From NCBI RefSeq assembly GCF_000699445.3, contig NC_067200.1, positions 18,775,003 to 18,839,002 on the forward strand: a stretch of DNA of 64,000 nucleotides. Reading direction: 5' to 3'. The position numbers and the translations under genes were made by a program. The stretch comes from Schistosoma haematobium. Its lineage: Eukaryota; Platyhelminthes; Trematoda; Strigeidida; Schistosomatidae. Of this stretch, positions 19,220 through 30,147 are shown piece by piece (positions within the stretch are counted from its first letter, which is position 1; each line of letters starts with the position of its first letter). Under the pieces are notes generated by a model. That model saw only the letters and a list, made by a program, of their open reading frames with translations, made no database searches and was not told the origin of the DNA.

Positions 19220-19545
19220 ACAAAAGATCTGTTGTGAGATAGTAACTCACTGATGACAATGATGGACAGTGGTGCAACTTCGTGGATTGATTGAAGTTAG
19301 ACATTAATACTGTTGAATTCTAGCTGACTCAGTAATTTAGTGGTTAAGCGCTCACGTGTGAGACTGATAGATTCTGGTTTCAAATGTCGAGAGGCGGGAT
19401 CGTAGATGCGTACTAATGAGGAGTCCCATATTAGGATGATACGGTCGTCCAATGGTTACAGGTTTTCCGTGGTGGTCTAGCTTCAATTGACCCATGAATT
19501 CCACTATTCACTTACTATAATATCCACAAAAATCCCTCCTTGATT
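19220..19545 (+). repeat. Family B hammerhead element
   Basis: It carries the block gttgtgagatagtaactcac, a tRNA-like head at 19325-19390 and a hammerhead region at 19405-19465 with a damaged core (ctaatgagga) and GATA in place of GAAA. It ends tccacaaaaatccctccttg. Confidence 0.7.
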
Positions 19546-19689
19546 ATAAAACGTTACATTTAAAAGCTGATGATATTCATAGGCTACGAATATAGTGAAC
19601 AAAGACTTGGTAGAAACAACTAATTTGTTGTTAAGTGCAGACTTACAGAGTGTCTTCATAAAACGTGAAAGATCATACATTATTTGCAC

Positions 19690-19835
19690 ATGCTTCTTCA
19701 GTTGTCACGTACGTGCTTCATGTGTATCGCAAATCTGTTGTTATTACAATTACTCTCCGTTTATATTCCTGTTCTCTTTAATTCGATCTTATCAATATTC
19801 TACTACCAGGCATCCTACTTCTGAGTGGTGTTACA
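19690..19835 (-). repeat. Dispersed repeat E
   Basis: The complement aligns with 30645-30820 and 34735-34920 (block gtaacaccactcagaag...). The nature of the repeat is not recognised. Confidence 0.45.
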
Positions 19836-19881
19836 TTCTACTTATATCCATCAACATGAGTAGCATATACTACACTAGTAT

Positions 19882-20221
19882 TTGATGCTAATATCGATAA
19901 GCAATGCTGAGATAAGCCCCAGGTTACTTAATAAAGGTGGTAAACCATTTGATATGGTATTGAATTTTCAAGAAATGACATCAGTTCATGAATGGGTTGA
20001 CTTTTTGTCTGAGCCGTGTAGGGTGGGTGCAGACAATCTGGTTAGGGTCGGCGACATCATCGGAATCAATGGTGCAGATATATTCATACCTTATCTTTCC
20101 TTAGATCTTGAGTCTAATAATTATCTTATACTTCTTATCCGAAGTATGTTGTTTTTCTCCATAAATTATATGTTTATGATCAATATTTTTTGTGTATTAC
20201 TGATACTATTAATACTGGCGT
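19882..20221 (+). other. Open frame of unknown status upstream of a LINE fragment
   Basis: A 113-codon frame runs through 19882-20223, with no family that I recognise. It has no splice or promoter context and it abuts the RTE fragment that begins near 20222. It may be chance or a decayed LINE part. Confidence 0.25.
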
Positions 20222-20575
20222 AGGCGAGATATCCGTCTGTCAACCAAAGGACGGGTTTACTGCGCAGCAGTTCATTCCGTCTTACTTTATGGCAGTGAAA
20301 CGTGGCCGGTAAGAGTAGAGGATATTCGTAGGTTACTAGTATTTAATCATAGGTGTCTTCGAAGTATCGCTCGTATATCCTGGGACCATCAAGTAAGTAA
20401 CACAGTTGTTAGGAAACGGGTACTAGGTAAGGATGGCATATCAATTGATGAAGTAATGAAACTTCATCAGTTGACATAGTTGGGACACGTGTTACTTATG
20501 CTCAACGATATGTGGTATGGCAACTCTAACTGATGTACGTACGAAGTTCTACGTTGCTACTGACTGACTATTAAT
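20222..20575 (+). mobile_element. RTE-type LINE 3' fragment, internally deleted
   Basis: The translation shows KGRVYCAAVHSVLLYGSETW, then VEDIRRLLVFNHRCLRSIAR, then a WDHQVSNTVVRKRVLG block, with frameshifts and stops. The 3' UTR matches the complement of 7380-7440 and it ends in a (TGAC)n-type tail (actgactgactat). Confidence 0.8.
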
Positions 20576-20579
20576 ACTT

Positions 20580-20964
20580 CTAATGTTTCGGTATTCATCT
20601 TGATGATTTCATCTCGTTACATTCATATAGTGTGATGTGTTGGACCGATCCCCTACTCTTCACGTTCTTTGTGACTAACCAACTGTTAATCAGTGATGTA
20701 ATCAGAAATATTACATGATTTTGTACATTAATGACACGTAATCCTCGTTACTAGTGAATTTTCTGTATAGTGATGTAGAAATTTCGAACTGGAAACAATT
20801 GACTGAAAAATGTAACATTGTAACTAAGTTGTAATAGATATGGCTAGTAGGGTCATTCGAATCTTCCTTCTGAGTTTGTTTTCGGTACCATACCATTGCT
20901 ATTTGACTGGTTCTCCCGGTCTCCCACATTGTCCGGACGTTTCATGAATTTATATAAGTTGTTG
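20580..20964. other. Intergenic stretch, nothing recognised
   Basis: A 72-codon minus-strand frame (20711-20929) has no recognisable domain and no supporting context. No other candidate. Confidence 0.35.
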
Positions 20965-21215
20965 CTCTGTTTGTTAGAAGGGGCATCGGCCCCGTAACTT
21001 CCGAAGAATCTCGTCTTTCATCATGAAGCGTCATAATTATTCCTTCAACTCCCAGGACAGAGTTTGAATGGATAAATTGTTTATTCTGGTTAGCATTTTT
21101 TAGCAAGGTTGTTTTCTATAAGATGGGGTTACCAACCTCACACCCAACTCTTCTCCTTTACATGGTCTTGGAACCGGCAGTAGCCCTAGAAGAGCTACAG
21201 GCGGAGTTTCAGCAT
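20965..21215 (-). repeat. Dispersed repeat (copy 2 of the block at 10256)
   Basis: The phrases aagaatctcgtctttcatca and gatggggttaccaacctc align with the first copy. It ends in a GC-rich part (accggcagtagccctagaa). Confidence 0.5.
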
Positions 21216-21539
21216 CAAATATTCATAACGTTTTTAGAAATTCATACTTAAAACCTAATTGCTTCATTGTCGTAGTCAGGAGTGACATAAGTAATCCAGT
21301 TAGCTTAATCTTTACAGAATGATCACACACCAATCAGACTCAAGGTTGACAGAACAGGTTATCAGTTACTTGTGAATAAATTCTCGTATCTGAATTCCAT
21401 CTGAAGTTTGTACTGATTATATTGTCTAGAAAGACAATGAATGCTTCACAATGTGGTCGTTTAGTTCAGAGAAGTCAATTTTAACAAAATGAATTCAAGT
21501 GTTTAATGGATCATTTTTTTATTACCAAATACTACTTGC

Positions 21540-21725
21540 TATCGATTTCCTGGGCTCGAATCTCGAGGTGGACAGGATCGTAGATGCGCACTGATGAGGA
21601 GTCCCATGCTAAGACGAAACGGTCGTCCAGTGGTTACAGGTTTTCCATGGTGGTCTAGCTTTAATTGACTCATGATTTCACCTATTGAAATTACCAAAAT
21701 CTCCACAAAACCCCTTCTGATAATA
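21540..21725 (+). repeat. Family B hammerhead element, 5'-truncated
   Basis: It begins near the B box and runs to the 3' end (ctccacaaaaccccttctga). The hammerhead has an intact GAAA, palindrome-like stem III (ACGGTCGT) and GUC. The first core base is changed (ATGAGGA), so it is probably inactive. Confidence 0.75.
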
Positions 21726-21839
21726 CTGATACATGATCAAAGAATAATTTAATCAATCAATTCTCTTCAGAGCATACAATAGTTGTACTGGAGAAAACGC
21801 GAACTCAGGTGGGGCAAACCAGTTTATTGTTTAATGCGC

Positions 21840-22050
21840 GATCACAGAATGTATGTTCAATTTGGCACTCGAACCCAGTACCGTTCGCTTCAAATGTCAT
21901 CACGTTATCCATTTACCGATTTAGTCCTGATCGTCACTTGCTTGTGCAATAGAGTTCGAATCCCAGAGTGAATATTAACTCTGAGATGTAGTTATATCCA
22001 GCCGACGAAACTCATGTCAAACTGGATTCTACTATTAGCCATTATTCATT
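21840..22050. repeat. Family A SINE, folded-back copy
   Basis: There is a minus arm with B box (ggcactcgaacccagtacc) at 21861-21880 and then a plus arm with its own B-box region (gagttcgaatcccagag at 21953-21969) leading to the stem I strand. The hammerhead core is deleted (gccgacgaaac). Confidence 0.6.
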
Positions 22051-22166
22051 TTTTACTTACACTAAAAAAATGTTTATCAAGTTTAATAACTAAATTCCTA
22101 GTAACTACACTCTTAAATAGTTACTATATTACTTAACAATGATAATCAATATTTTGTCAAAATGTT

Positions 22167-22167
<1 letters not shown>

Positions 22168-22229
<62 letters not shown>
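22168..22229. repeat. (ACT)n microsatellite, about 20 copies
   Basis: An uninterrupted trinucleotide run. It is a likely length polymorphism. Confidence 0.95.
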
Positions 22230-22384
22230 ATCATTTCTAGTTCGTTATAAATCACAGTTCAACTCATTTTTATGTCATATTCTCTAAGTAATACGCCTTA
22301 TGTCATTGGTAAGCATAACAATAACCGTAATAATAGTAGTAGTAATAATACCCTGCCAAATGTCATCGTTATATTACTTAACTT

Positions 22385-23420
22385 TAACTTGTAGACGTAA
22401 CTTGTATTCGTGTGTGTGTGTGTGGATGTGTGTGTGTGTGTGTAACTATTTATTAAAGGCTATAAAATAATATGATACACACTATTTGTTATACTTCACG
22501 TGGATTCAAACTATTAGATGATGATAATGATGATGATGATGATGATACACTATACAAACATAGAAATACATTCATTCATTCATTATTATACCATTATACT
22601 CTATTCAATCTTTTTTATCAATGAATATCTTTCTAGAAAAATTAATCATCAAAAGTTATAATCCAGTTGTTATGCAATAATATCTAGAAACTATTCTCTC
22701 CATATTGTTAATTTTCTGAAGAAGAAGAAGAAGAAAAAGAAAAAAAACACAAAGAGAAGACTCTTTTTTATGTACGTAGATATCTGTGTGTGTTTGTGTC
22801 AGTGTGGATATGTCTATATATATTTATCCATTCAGTCAGTGTCAGCAGATGACAAAGAAAGAATTATCGATGGTGATTACATAAATCTATCTGTCTATCT
22901 ATCTATATAACTATCTCTGGGTGTGGGTGGGTGGACATGGTCTCAAGATTATTCATTGTGAGCACATACACATACATACACCCACACACACACATAGAGA
23001 GAGAGAGACCCCCCCCATACAACATGTCAAAGAAGAAATTAAACAATTTGTGTTTTTACTTTAAATCAAATCAGTTATGACATAATAATTTCTATGGAAT
23101 AACCATACATAATCAATATAAACGGTATTATTTATTTCTATCTCTCTATCTATCTATTTATCATAAACTGACCTTATTAATATGACTTAAAAACAATAAA
23201 AATCCACTACACTTTTTAGTGTATTTAATAATAATGTAGAAAATATATTTCAAAGAGGTTTCCAAAACACACACAGAGGTATACTCATTTTGAAATGATA
23301 AAAATGAAGTTACCATGGTAGTAGTCTACTTTTTAATCATAATAAAAAAGCAACAAAAAAAGAGAGAGAGAGAGAAGGGGGGAAGGAGAGATAGAGAGAA
23401 ACAGAGTAAAAAAAAATCAA
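22385..23420. repeat. Microsatellite-rich intergenic tract
   Basis: It contains (GT)n at 22411-22442, (GAT)n near 22520-22548, GAA-rich runs near 22720-22740, (TATC)n near 22885-22912, CA/GA runs near 22980-23010 and (GA)n near 23361-23376. No coding evidence. Confidence 0.8.
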
Positions 23421-23864
23421 CAACTTTATGAAAGAGTTTAAAATGAATGATGAACACTAATGATAGAAATGTGATTTTCGTCTGTTGAATTGAATAAGGA
23501 TATAGTAATCATTAAGTATTTAGAAGAATGTTATCTTTAATTTCTTTGATCTACCTGTAATTAGTATGTGTATATGTGTGTAAGGGGGGTGGAATTCTAG
23601 AAATGACTAAAGGTTATCGTTTATTTCATGAACTAGGCAACAATGAAAAATCAAATCTATAAACTGTTTCATCATAATTCATTGATCTCAAGTATATCCA
23701 CTGATTACAAGGATCTAAAGGTTTTGTGTTTGATTATCGGAGTTTCATGATTGTCTATCTAAGATCAATCCATGATATAGATCATCAAATTACATTGAAT
23801 TGTCTATTATAAATGTTGTTTAATCAATTAACAAGAAATTAATTACAAAACCTAAGTAGTATAT

Positions 23865-24260
23865 AGTGGAGTCCAGGACGCGCGTTTCGTCCTATTTGGG
23901 ACCCGTCAGCTGGATGTATCTGCATCCAAGAGTTGATGTTCACTCCGGGACTCGAACCCAGTAACTTCCGCTTCAAATGGCTACTGAGTCCTGATAGCCA
24001 TCTGGATTCCACTGCTAGCCACTATCCATCTTTGCTTAAAAAGCTTGTGACTTAAAGCTATATCGAGATAATTCGCACACGATGCACATATGCCAACATG
24101 AGACTGATCAATTGCAGTCCTAAATAACAATGAGAAGATACAAGCCAAACAACACCAAGTGAATTTAAGTAGTATACAGTTATTTTATCGTAGTTCGAGA
24201 TGGCATGACTCATCGTAATGTCATACTTGTCTCTTTCTAAGCTCATTTTGTACAATGGAT
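23865..24260. repeat. Family A (Sm-alpha-like) element with well-preserved hammerhead
   Basis: The minus strand at 23871-23940 has the stem I strand GCAGATACATCCAG, stem II GTCCCAAATAGGAC, GAAA, ACGCGCGT and GUC, close to the published schistosome ribozyme. The core is CTGACGG instead of CTGANGA, so A9 is lost. The B box is near 23942-23957. At about 23994 the copy turns to the plus strand (ctggattccac) and continues with the downstream part of the unit to about 24260. Confidence 0.85.
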
Positions 24261-24296
24261 GTAATTATTATAAGGAACTGACAATTACTAAATAAT

Positions 24297-24500
24297 TGTA
24301 AGTAGTCAACAGAAAACTGTAGATCTAGGTTTCCTACTAGTTAGCACGAGTCAGAAAGTTTTACTTATATTTTTTTCAGGGAACGGATAATTCCTATGGG
24401 ATTCGAGACTATTTCACAAAGTTTCATAGTCTGAGATGTTACCACCTAATTATTCGATCACTGATTGACCTTATGTACAATGAAACATACATAAGTTCCT
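24297..24500 (+). repeat. Family D hammerhead element, decayed
   Basis: It aligns with 32355-32570: agtagtcaacagaaaactgt, then gatctaggtttcctactagt (hammerhead relic on the minus strand), then a part resembling the tRNA-like head (agtctgagatgttaccacc). Confidence 0.6.
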
Positions 24501-24544
24501 ATAAGATTAAGAAATTAGACTGGATCAATATCCATCAAAACATT

Positions 24545-24970
24545 ATTAGAATGGGCATTTGTGGAGATTGTAGTAATTTTAATAGTTGAATACATGAGGT
24601 TTTCATATGCTCACTAATCACTAAATTCAACATGGATTTACTGCAGTTCTAGTCAGAAACCGTGACTAGTGGAGTCCAGTCCGTTTTGAGTGGAAACAGT
24701 TATCTAATTCAAACAATGAATGAATGATTGTACAAGATCATGTATCGATTGAAGTTAGATATTGACACCGTTAGATCCCGGTTCTGTGGTCTACAGGTTA
24801 AGCGATGACACACGAGACCGACGGTTCTATGTTTGATTACTTTTACTATGGTTTCGTGTATGCTCACTACTGAAGAGTCTTATACTAGGACGAACGTATC
24901 GTCCAATGCCTGAATCATGAATTCAACTGTTAAAATTACTATAATCTCCGCAAATCCCCATTCTCATAAA
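24545..24970. repeat. Family B variant with terminal inverted repeats
   Basis: It opens with a short minus arm (tttgtggagattgtagtaat at 24559-24578). A full plus unit follows, ending ataatctccgcaaatcccca. The ends form an inverted repeat of about 40 bp. The hammerhead core reads CTGAAGA, an allowed variant at position 7, but stem III is lost (gaacgtatcgtcc). Confidence 0.7.
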
Positions 24971-26385
24971 TTCAATTTGTTCAAAAGTGATTACAATCAG
25001 AGATAATGTATTTTTGAGTATGCTAAATGATTGCATATTTTGGTGGAAAAAAGTGTGTACCTAAACATATTGAGTATATATTTTTGGTAAAGAGAAAGCA
25101 CCATAATCGTTTTAATGTTAACTAGAAGTTATTTCTCAGAATTAGACACCAGCGAGTACACAACTATTATCAGTATAGCTTCCAGGGGAGGGGGGCATAG
25201 AGATTGTTGAATGTTATAATATATATATCGCAAACTGACCTTTGTAGCACAGTAGTTGAATACTGGTAAAACCCTACATGACTTGGCATATTGCGATTAG
25301 CTTTACATTGATATAGTTATTACCCTATGAATATACCTATAGTTAGGCACATAACACTGCGAACTAGTATAAATAGTAAGAATCTGAGACGATTTTATTA
25401 AAAATAACATCTCTCCAAGATTAAGTTTTGACTGCTATTTCCGATTAAAATAATAGTTCCATGCGTAGTTGATTGTTTGCCTTACATTTTGAGACTTGTT
25501 TACAATGTTAACTATATGGAGAGTCTTCAGGAAATATTGTTCACTCTCGATCACTCAGTACATCAGTCACAACATAGAAACTGATACGTATGTACATCGA
25601 TTCAAGTTGCTACACCTCATTAAAACAGCTAGATGAAGTTGTTAAAACAAATCCCAGAATAGTAGATATAGTAACAAGATTAATGGTAATACATAAGATT
25701 AGGTATCCAAGAACGAGACAAAAATTTATAGACGAACCAATCAGATTTAAAATAACATATCTTGAATTTGGTGTGAAACTCATCCATCCGTTTAGCTAAA
25801 TAGCATTTTAGCATTATAGCTTATATGAGCTCGTGATAAAAACCTTAAATCTAACTCAACCCTAACGTCTAGTTGTAAATCCTAACCTTGATTTCTAACA
25901 TTAATTTATAATCCAGTAAGTGGACATTCTCAAGGTCAATGTAGCATGACTCAAAGGTTATCCATAACTTATTGTCTCACTGATGTACCTGTAATTTTGA
26001 AGGAACCAATGATTCAAATCCTCGTCACTCCTTTTCACAGTCCGAGATTTTGTAATTAAACTATTCAGGTCAGAAACGAACCAAAGTTTCTAAATCACTC
26101 ACTGATCTTAGAAAATACTGGAAAACTAGAAACCAATGAACATCTGTTTCATCTTACTGTGTGACTCCTCAGCAAAAAGAAAACATAACCTCGACACCGG
26201 GGGTCAAACCTAGAAACTGTGGGTCTTATGATTTCCCTGGAAAACCTCACTATACTAATAATATATCATTACTGATTCATTATTTTCGATAGAATTGTCT
26301 AAACTATAGTATTATTTCAAAGAGTGATTAACAGTCAATTCAATTCCCTATCCTCATCAATATGGAATTATCAATTAATATTTGT
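24971..26385. other. Intergenic; old RTE 3' UTR and family D relics
   Basis: 25540-25640 matches the RTE 3' UTR (tacgtatgtacatcgattca), minus orientation. 25975-26080 matches family D (gatgtacctgtaattttga). 26085-26230 has a family B minus relic. No gene seen. Confidence 0.45.
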
Positions 26386-26389
26386 TATC

Positions 26390-26985
26390 AGTATAGGGGC
26401 TGTGGAGATTTTTCAGTTTTTGGTTGAGATCACAAAACGATTGATTTTAAACGACCATTGAGAACCTGGAAGCACTTGATGGCGGTTTCGTCCCATTGTG
26501 GGACTCCAGCAGTGCGCATCTCCGATCCCGCTCGCAGGATTCGGACCTATCAATCGGTTCGTGATCTCAATCAAAAACTTAATAATATCCACAACCGCTA
26601 TACTGATAACTATCATGTGCTCACTTGTGACTAGCCTCGTGAGGGAACTCTCGGAGTTCTAGTTAGAGACCGTGACCGGTGGAGCTAATCCATCGGGTAG
26701 AGACAGGTATCTACCTCAGTACAATGGAAGATGGTCACGCAATTTCATGAATTGATTGAAGTTAAACATTAACACCATTGGATGACGGCCAGCTCAGTGG
26801 TTTAGTAGGTTAAGCGCTCGCGCGCGAGACCGAAGCCCCTGTGTTCGAATCTCGCCTGCGGGATTGTGGATTCGCACTGCTGAGGAGTCACACAATCGGA
26901 CGAAACAGACGTCTAGTGCTTCCAAGTTTTCAATGGTGATCTAACATCAATCGGTTCATGAGCCCCATCAAAGACTTATTTTTTG
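26390..26985. repeat. Two joined family B elements, head-to-head then head-to-tail
   Basis: A minus arm (26397-26530) with a deleted hammerhead core is followed by a plus 3' end (aatatccacaaccgctatac) and then directly by a full plus unit from 26607. The plus unit has A and B boxes at 26790-26855 (gtgttcgaatctcgcctg) and an apparently complete hammerhead. Confidence 0.8.
26874..26919 (+). ncRNA. Hammerhead ribozyme, family B, core apparently complete
   Basis: Type I layout. Stem I GCACTG (26874-26879) pairs with TAGTGC (26914-26919). The core is CTGAGGA (26880-26886). Stem II is closed by GTC (26887-26889) and GAC (26899-26901). GAAA is 26902-26905. Stem III is AC...GT around a four-base loop (26905-26912). 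The predicted cut follows C26913 in GUC. Position 7 of the core is G; that position tolerates any base in known hammerheads. Stem II is only three base pairs, so activity is uncertain. Confidence 0.65.
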
Positions 26986-27119
26986 TCAACTTTAATGCCT
27001 CATTCAAACTAAAAGTCGTGACCTGATGAGACTTGACATTTTCTTTGTTCATTGTAATATGAAATTGATTACTTCATCTCTATTTATAAATGACTGCATT
27101 TTATGGAATTACCAATCAT

Positions 27120-27215
27120 TCAACATTGTTACAGTGTGAATACTAACACTGAGTTGTAAAGATACATTCAACTGATGAGTCTCAAGCAAGTCGAAACGCA
27201 TGTCCTAGATTTTAC
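27120..27215 (+). repeat. Family A hammerhead SINE fragment with intact core
   Basis: The core CTGATGA (27173-27179), GAAAC and GUC are present (gaaacgcatgtcc), but stem II (GTCT...AGTC) no longer pairs well and stem I is weakened, so cleavage is unlikely without tertiary help. Confidence 0.7.
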
Positions 27216-27401
27216 TAATAATCATATACCGAATACACCAAAACTTACAATGATTATACTGAGGCATTTGGTACAAGATACAAAAAAGACTGATCAAAAT
27301 ACTGTCTTGACAATCAACAACGGGTTAATTCAAAACGTTATTAATCAGTTCATACCTATTGAACTCAATAACTTAATGAATAACACATTGTATGTTTAAA
27401 A

Positions 27402-27775
27402 CGATTGTCTACGCAAAATATTTCGGATCCGTTGGCCGGACACTATTAGCAACAACCAACTGTGGGAAAGAACAAACGAGATCCCAGCGGAGGAAGAAAT
27501 TAGGAAGAAGCGCTGGAAGTGGATAGGACACATATTGAGGAAAGCACCCAACTGCGTCACAAGACAAGCCCTCACATGGAATCCTCAAGGCCGAAAGAGG
27601 AGAAGAGGAAGACCAAAGAATACATTACGCCAGGAAATGGAGATAGACATGAGAAAAATGAACAAGAATTGGATGGAACTAGAAAAGAAGGCCCAGGACA
27701 GAGTGGGTTGGAGAATGCTGGTCGGCGGCCTATGCTCCATTGGGAGTAGCAGGCGTAAGTAAATAAGTAAGTAAG
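27402..27775 (+). mobile_element. 5'-truncated RTE-type LINE with 11 bp target-site duplication
   Basis: It encodes the last ~115 residues of the RTE ORF almost intact in overlapping frames: [56 protein letters not shown] and [12 protein letters not shown] (TAAG)n tail follows. The flanks 27391-27401 and 27776-27786 are both tatgtttaaaa. It is the youngest-looking RTE copy in the window. Confidence 0.9.
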
Positions 27776-27789
27776 TATGTTTAAAATGA

Positions 27790-28221
27790 AATATTCTAGA
27801 TTCGAATCCCAGTATAGATCTGAAAGAAGACTAACTTCTACTACTAACCACATATTCATAACATTCTTGCACCGCTGGTTTACTTTATCAAGAAATAGAT
27901 ATTTCATATTCAATTTATCATTTAACCATCATAAATAATTGATCACAGGTTTGGGGAATGAATCAAAAATGTCAATAAAATGACTATAAACAATAATTAA
28001 AACAAATTACAGACATTTTTTCACCGGTTAATTTGAATTATCAAGGTTAAATTTTAAAAAGACAAAAAAACAAAACAAAAAAGAAGTAATTGAAGACGTA
28101 TAAGACAATAAAAAGTACCAAACGATAAATGAAAAGAAAGAGAGAGAGATCAACTTGTTGTTATGAAAATGTACCGGATTCAAATAAAGTTGATCAGAAT
28201 AATAATAATAATTAAAATGGA
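27790..28221. other. 3' flank of the gcm gene
   Basis: This includes the probable 3' UTR of the minus-strand gcm gene. It is AT-rich with an A/AAAC-rich run. I see no canonical polyadenylation signal on the minus strand, so the transcript end is not fixed. Confidence 0.4.
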
Positions 28222-30147
28222 TCAAAAATGTGAATGACTAATCAATAAATGATCCGTTGTTGCTATAGTTACCGGTTCATTTACAATGAAATAATTAAAT
28301 GAATTATCGTAGTTATGAATTTCACAGGGGAAACTATGATCATTATCATTACTATTATCAGTAGTACTAACATTATCATTATTATTATTACTACAAGTAG
28401 TATTACTGTTAGCAGTAGTAGTAGTAGTGATAGTAATAGAACTATTACTAGTTCTAGGTAAACATTCTTCGAAATTATGATGTTTAGCATTGTCTATCGT
28501 TAGATCTGGTTCAAACTGACTGATTTGTTCCTTTGATGATGATGATGATGATGACGATGATGATGGTAATAATGAAGAATTGTGTAAATAGGGATTGGAC
28601 CAGTTGGTTGTTTCCTCCGATAGATTTTGATTAAAAGTGAATTCGTCATTTTGTTGTTGGTGTTGATGATTATGATGATGATGATGAGGAGGAGGAGGCG
28701 GAGGATGTGAATGATTGTAGTGAGCATCTTCCACTTGTTCCTCTCCTTCTTCTTCGTCATCATCATCATCATCTTCTTCTTCTTCTTCATGTAAACTGTT
28801 TTCATTCACATTTTCATGTACATCGTTAATTCCTTGCACTATTCCATATTTATCTGATTCATTAGAACAATTCATATTAATTGGTTGATGCATATTTGAA
28901 TTTAACATGAAATGATAATAATTGAATGATTTCTCAATATCGTATTCATCTTGATTCATAAATTCCATACTTTCATTCAATCTCTCTTCTGTCCGGTGAT
29001 CATTCATATCATTCATTGACCATTGAACAGTCGGTTGCTGTTGTTGTTGTTGTTGATAATGTTGTCGATGATTTGAATTGAGACTTTCCATAGAATAATT
29101 ATTGACAGACTTTGCAGAATAAGTAGTATTAATATCATTATTGACGCTACTAATACTACTATTAGTAATTGTACTACTAGTAGTGATAGGATCATTTAAA
29201 ACTATTTGATCTGACATTGATAAACAAGGATTAGAATAATAATAGTAATAATAATAATGATAATCATCTATGTAGATTGGTTGTTGTGGTGTAGAATGAC
29301 AAATTTCTTCATTTATATCATTATCATTAAACTGTACTGGATTACTCTCTTCATGTTCACGATACATTGAATTGATAAATACACTTTGAGGATATTCATT
29401 ATATGATGATGATGATACATGTTTAGATTTGTCGAAATATGAACAATTATTGTATTGTATAAAATATGATTCATTACAATTTATATTTGGAGTAGATGTG
29501 ATCTGATGATACGACTCTGTTAAAGGATTACATTGAATAACTTCAATAGAATCCGGAAGGATTTGTTTACTTAATGATGTAGATACATTTGTAGAACATA
29601 ACGATAATGATGATAATGATAATGCACAAGTAGTACAAGTGGAATAAGTAGATGAAGATGACAAAGAGGAACTTGATAATACAGATGGTGATAATGACCA
29701 ATTAGGTGATGAATACATGGTAGAGATCATAGTATTTGTTATATAATTACTTGAATTATGATTAGTTGATAAATAACTATCTAAATCTTGTATACAATTC
29801 CAAAATGGTAATGATGAATGATGTTGATTCACTGTTGTTATGGTTACTGATGATGGAGATGATGATGATAATGTTGTTGTTGTAAAAAGTGGATCAGAAT
29901 AATAAGAATGATTCATTGTATTCATCTCAGTGGTATTGTACTGTTCTTTTTCAATTGATTGATTCAAGCTTGAATCAATTTGATTTATCGTTTCATTATT
30001 CCATGAATTATTATTAGTGATATTTATTGCATAACAATTATGAACTGTATCACCATGAAGTGGATCATCACAGAAAATTTGATCGTTATCATTTTCATTA
30101 GTTTTAATAGGAATTTTAAATTTATTAATTTGATCTGATCTTGTATT
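28222..30147 (-). CDS. gcm exon 4: long low-complexity C-terminus and stop
   Basis: 641 codons in phase 0 from the acceptor TTCAACAG before 30147 (the AG at 30156 would break the frame). It contains runs of Ser, Tyr (YYYYYYY), Gln, Asp/Glu (about 17 acidic residues), Pro and His, encoded by trinucleotide microsatellites. It ends HLLISHSHF and TGA at 28222-28224. Such regions usually act as unstructured activation domains; that is inference. A missed small exon between exons 3 and 4 cannot be excluded. Confidence 0.85.
   Translation of the reverse strand, partial: NTRSDQINKFKIPIKTNENDNDQIFCDDPLHGDTVHNCYAINITNNNSWNNETINQIDSSLNQSIEKEQYNTTEMNTMNHSYYSDPLFTTTTLSSSSPSSVTITTVNQHHSSLPFWNCIQDLDSYLSTNHNSSNYITNTMISTMYSSPNWSLSPSVLSSSSLSSSSTYSTCTTCALSLSSLSLCSTNVSTSLSKQILPDSIEVIQCNPLTESYHQITSTPNINCNESYFIQYNNCSYFDKSKHVSSSSYNEYPQSVFINSMYREHEESNPVQFNDNDINEEICHSTPQQPIYIDDYHYYYYYYYSNPCLSMSDQIVLNDPITTSSTITNSSISSVNNDINTTYSAKSVNNYSMESLNSNHRQHYQQQQQQQPTVQWSMNDMNDHRTEERLNESMEFMNQDEYDIEKSFNYYHFMLNSNMHQPINMNCSNESDKYGIVQGINDVHENVNENSLHEEEEEDDDDDDEEEGEEQVEDAHYNHSHPPPPPPHHHHHNHQHQQQNDEFTFNQNLSEETTNWSNPYLHNSSLLPSSSSSSSSSSKEQISQFEPDLTIDNAKHHNFEECLPRTSNSSITITTTTTANSNTTCSNNNNDNVSTTDNSNDNDHSFPCEIHNYDNSFNYFIVNEPVTIATTDHLLISHSHF

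Noticed and set aside
22168..23420. A CRISPR-like or satellite array
   Set aside because: The repeats are simple microsatellites without spacers, in a eukaryotic genome.
28281..28805. Secondary minus-strand frames in the gcm last exon
   Set aside because: They are shifted readings of the trinucleotide repeats of gcm exon 4.
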